From: Chromatiales bacterium
Lineage (GTDB): Bacteria; Pseudomonadota; Gammaproteobacteria; CAMYNG01
Assembly: GCA_026990045.1 (NCBI GenBank)
Contig: JALSIK010000046.1
Location: forward strand, 1-5,798
Length of the DNA stretch: 5,798 nt
Reading direction: 5' to 3'
Position 1 is the first letter of the stretch, and every line of letters starts with the position of its first letter. Below the pieces are notes generated by a model. That model was not told the DNA's origin. It was given only the letters and a program-made list of their open reading frames with translations, and did no database searches. This document shows, one piece after another, positions 4,999 through 5,798 of this stretch. Position numbers and translations under genes: made by a program.

Positions 4999-5268
4999 AT
5001 GAGCGTCTCTTCCGGTGCCTGGTACGTCTACCTGGTGCGTTGCGCCGACGGGACCTTCTACACCGGCATCACCACCGACCCGGCCCGGCGCCTGGCCCAG
5101 CACAACGGCGAGCGTGCGGGCGGGGCCCGCTACACCCGCAGCCGCCGGCCGGTGGTCCTGGTCTGGTGCGAGCGCTGCGCCGACCGCGGCAGCGCCGCCC
5201 GCCGCGAGGCCGCGCTCCGCCGCCTGCCGGCCGCGGCCAAGCGCACCCTGGCCGCCGGCGCAAATTGA
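4999..5268 (+). CDS. GIY-YIG domain protein (YhbQ/UPF0213 type)
   Basis: This is a small stand-alone GIY-YIG fold protein of the YhbQ family. The fold is that of single-strand-cutting nucleases such as UvrC's N-terminal domain; YhbQ-type proteins are thought to act on nucleic acids, but their role is not well settled. In the 89-residue product the split motif appears as WYVYLVRC (8-15) and YTG (21-23), with the conserved arginine pair and HN in ARRLAQHN (29-36), then ARYTRSRRPVVLVW (43-56) and the presumed metal-binding Glu70 in ARREAALRRL. The catalytic residues therefore look intact. The start at 4999 gives the normal family N-terminus; two upstream ATGs (4988, 4991) are in another frame. 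There is no clear ribosome site. It is divergent from the glycerate kinase gene and is followed closely by the adk promoter. Confidence 0.9.
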   Translation: MSVSSGAWYVYLVRCADGTFYTGITTDPARRLAQHNGERAGGARYTRSRRPVVLVWCERCADRGSAARREAALRRLPAAAKRTLAAGAN

Positions 5269-5293
5269 CCCGGCCGGTCCGCGGCGGCACAAT
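5265..5293 (+). promoter_or_regulatory. Sigma70-type promoter for adk
   Basis: TTGACC (5265-5270) matches the -35 consensus at five of six positions. CACAAT (5288-5293) matches the -10 at four of six, and the spacing is exactly 17 bases. Transcription would begin near 5300, giving a leader of about 55 bases. The -35 overlaps the TGA stop (5266-5268) of the GIY-YIG gene. Confidence 0.55.
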
Positions 5294-5308
5294 GCCGCGA
5301 CGTTTTTT
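5280..5308 (+). terminator. Possible intrinsic terminator after the GIY-YIG gene
   Basis: CGCGGC (5280-5285) can pair with GCCGCG (5294-5299), or GCGGC (5284-5288) with GCCGC (5294-5298) around ACAAT. A run of six Ts follows at 5303-5308. The three- to four-base gap before the Ts and the short stem make it imperfect. It overlaps the adk -10, so both readings may hold, for different transcripts. Confidence 0.4.
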
Positions 5309-5337
5309 CAACCCCGATGTTCAACCGAAATATTCAC

Positions 5338-5344
5338 GAGAGGA
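5338..5344 (+). promoter_or_regulatory. Ribosome binding site of adk
   Basis: GAGAGGA lies ten bases before the ATG at 5355. It is a good Shine-Dalgarno match at slightly long spacing and fixes the adk start. Confidence 0.6.
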
Positions 5345-5354
5345 TCCGCAACCG

Positions 5355-5798
5355 ATGAAACTCATTCTCCTGGGCGCGCCCGGGGCCGGCAAGGGCACCG
5401 TGGCCAAGATGCTCACCGAGCTGGACGGCTCGGTCCAGATTTCCACCGGCGACATCCTGCGCGGCGCGGTGCAGGCCGGCACCGAGCTGGGCAAGCAGGC
5501 CGAGGCCTACATGAAGCGCGGCGACCTGGTGCCCGACGATCTCATCATGGGCATCATGGAGAAGCGCCTCCAGGAGCCCGACTGTGAAAAGGGCTTCCTG
5601 CTCGACGGTTTTCCCCGCACCATCCCCCAGGCCGAGGCGCTGAAGAAGCTGCTGGAGAAGCTGGGCATCACTCTGGACATGGCGGTGAACATCGACGTGC
5701 CGCGCGAGGTGATCCTGGACCGGCTCACCACCCGGCGCACCTGCTCCAATTCCGACTGCCAGGCCATCTACAACGTCAAGAGCAATCCGCCCAAGGTC
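5355..5798 (+). CDS. adk: Adenylate kinase, N-terminal part (cut by window edge)
   Basis: Adenylate kinase interconverts ATP + AMP and 2 ADP and sets the cellular adenylate balance in the cytosol. The 148 codons present show the P-loop GAPGAGKGT (residues 7-15), the NMP-binding region (about 30-59: STGDILRGAV to RGDLVP), the FLLDGFPRT motif (81-89) with the AMP-contacting arginine, and DVPREVILDRLTTRR (114-128). The LID domain then begins with Cys130 and Cys135 (TCSNSDCQAIYN), the first half of the four-cysteine zinc-type LID; the other pair would lie beyond the edge. E. coli Adk lacks these cysteines. The gene has its own promoter and ribosome site just upstream. The open frame runs off the right edge with no sign of disruption. 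Confidence 0.96.
   Translation, partial: MKLILLGAPGAGKGTVAKMLTELDGSVQISTGDILRGAVQAGTELGKQAEAYMKRGDLVPDDLIMGIMEKRLQEPDCEKGFLLDGFPRTIPQAEALKKLLEKLGITLDMAVNIDVPREVILDRLTTRRTCSNSDCQAIYNVKSNPPKV

Noticed and set aside
4941..5000. ATG at 5000 (minus) as the glycerate kinase start
   Set aside because: It would add 20 Ala/Pro-rich residues before the normal family N-terminus and overlap the start of the divergent GIY-YIG gene.
4999..5268. GIY-YIG gene as a homing endonuclease or mobile element
   Set aside because: At 89 residues it is the stand-alone YhbQ-type domain with no DNA-binding extension, and it sits in a normal intergenic position rather than in an intron or intein.
3775..5292. Minus-strand frame of 505 codons overlapping the kinase and GIY-YIG genes
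   Set aside because: It has Gly/Arg/Ala-rich composition, no motifs, and conflicts with two confidently identified genes.

Overview
The window is very GC-rich, and its codon use, gene types and intergenic repeats suggest a high-GC proteobacterium. Most likely it is a gammaproteobacterium: there is a cbpA-cbpM chaperone pair, and the repeats resemble the GTAGGAGCGG-type REP elements known from Pseudomonas and relatives. I cannot name the genus. All seven genes look chromosomal and intact, except that adk is cut by the right edge. I see no phage, plasmid, insertion sequence, CRISPR array, tRNA or rRNA.

Left part (1-2122, + strand): a compact six-helix rhomboid serine protease (62-646), then a 467-residue cytosolic protein of a conserved family I cannot assign a function to (719-2122). 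The second gene is the main unknown of the window.

Middle (2123-2471): a gene-free interval of about 350 bases between convergent genes. It is built almost wholly of short repeats and hairpins: an ACGCAAAGG-type dispersed repeat, two stem-loops, and at least three REP units in alternating orientation. The outermost REP supplies the stop codon of the neighbouring cbpM gene.

Right-middle (2472-4940, - strand): transcription runs right to left through a glycerate kinase, the DnaJ-like co-chaperone CbpA and its modulator CbpM. CbpA and CbpM form a tight pair (4-base gap). The short gap between the kinase and cbpA carries a duplicated heat-shock-promoter-like sequence, so the chaperone pair may have its own stress promoter.

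Right end (4999-5798, + strand): a small GIY-YIG domain protein (YhbQ/UPF0213 type) is divergent from the kinase across 58 bases, followed by the first 148 codons of adenylate kinase with a cysteine-containing LID. A good sigma70-type promoter for adk overlaps the stop codon of the GIY-YIG gene.

The genes do not form one pathway. They are housekeeping units (nucleotide metabolism, glycerate metabolism, protein quality control, membrane proteolysis) plus one uncharacterised protein. I see no convincing new multi-gene system. The best leads are the unknown 467-residue family, the REP cluster, and the candidate cbpA promoter.
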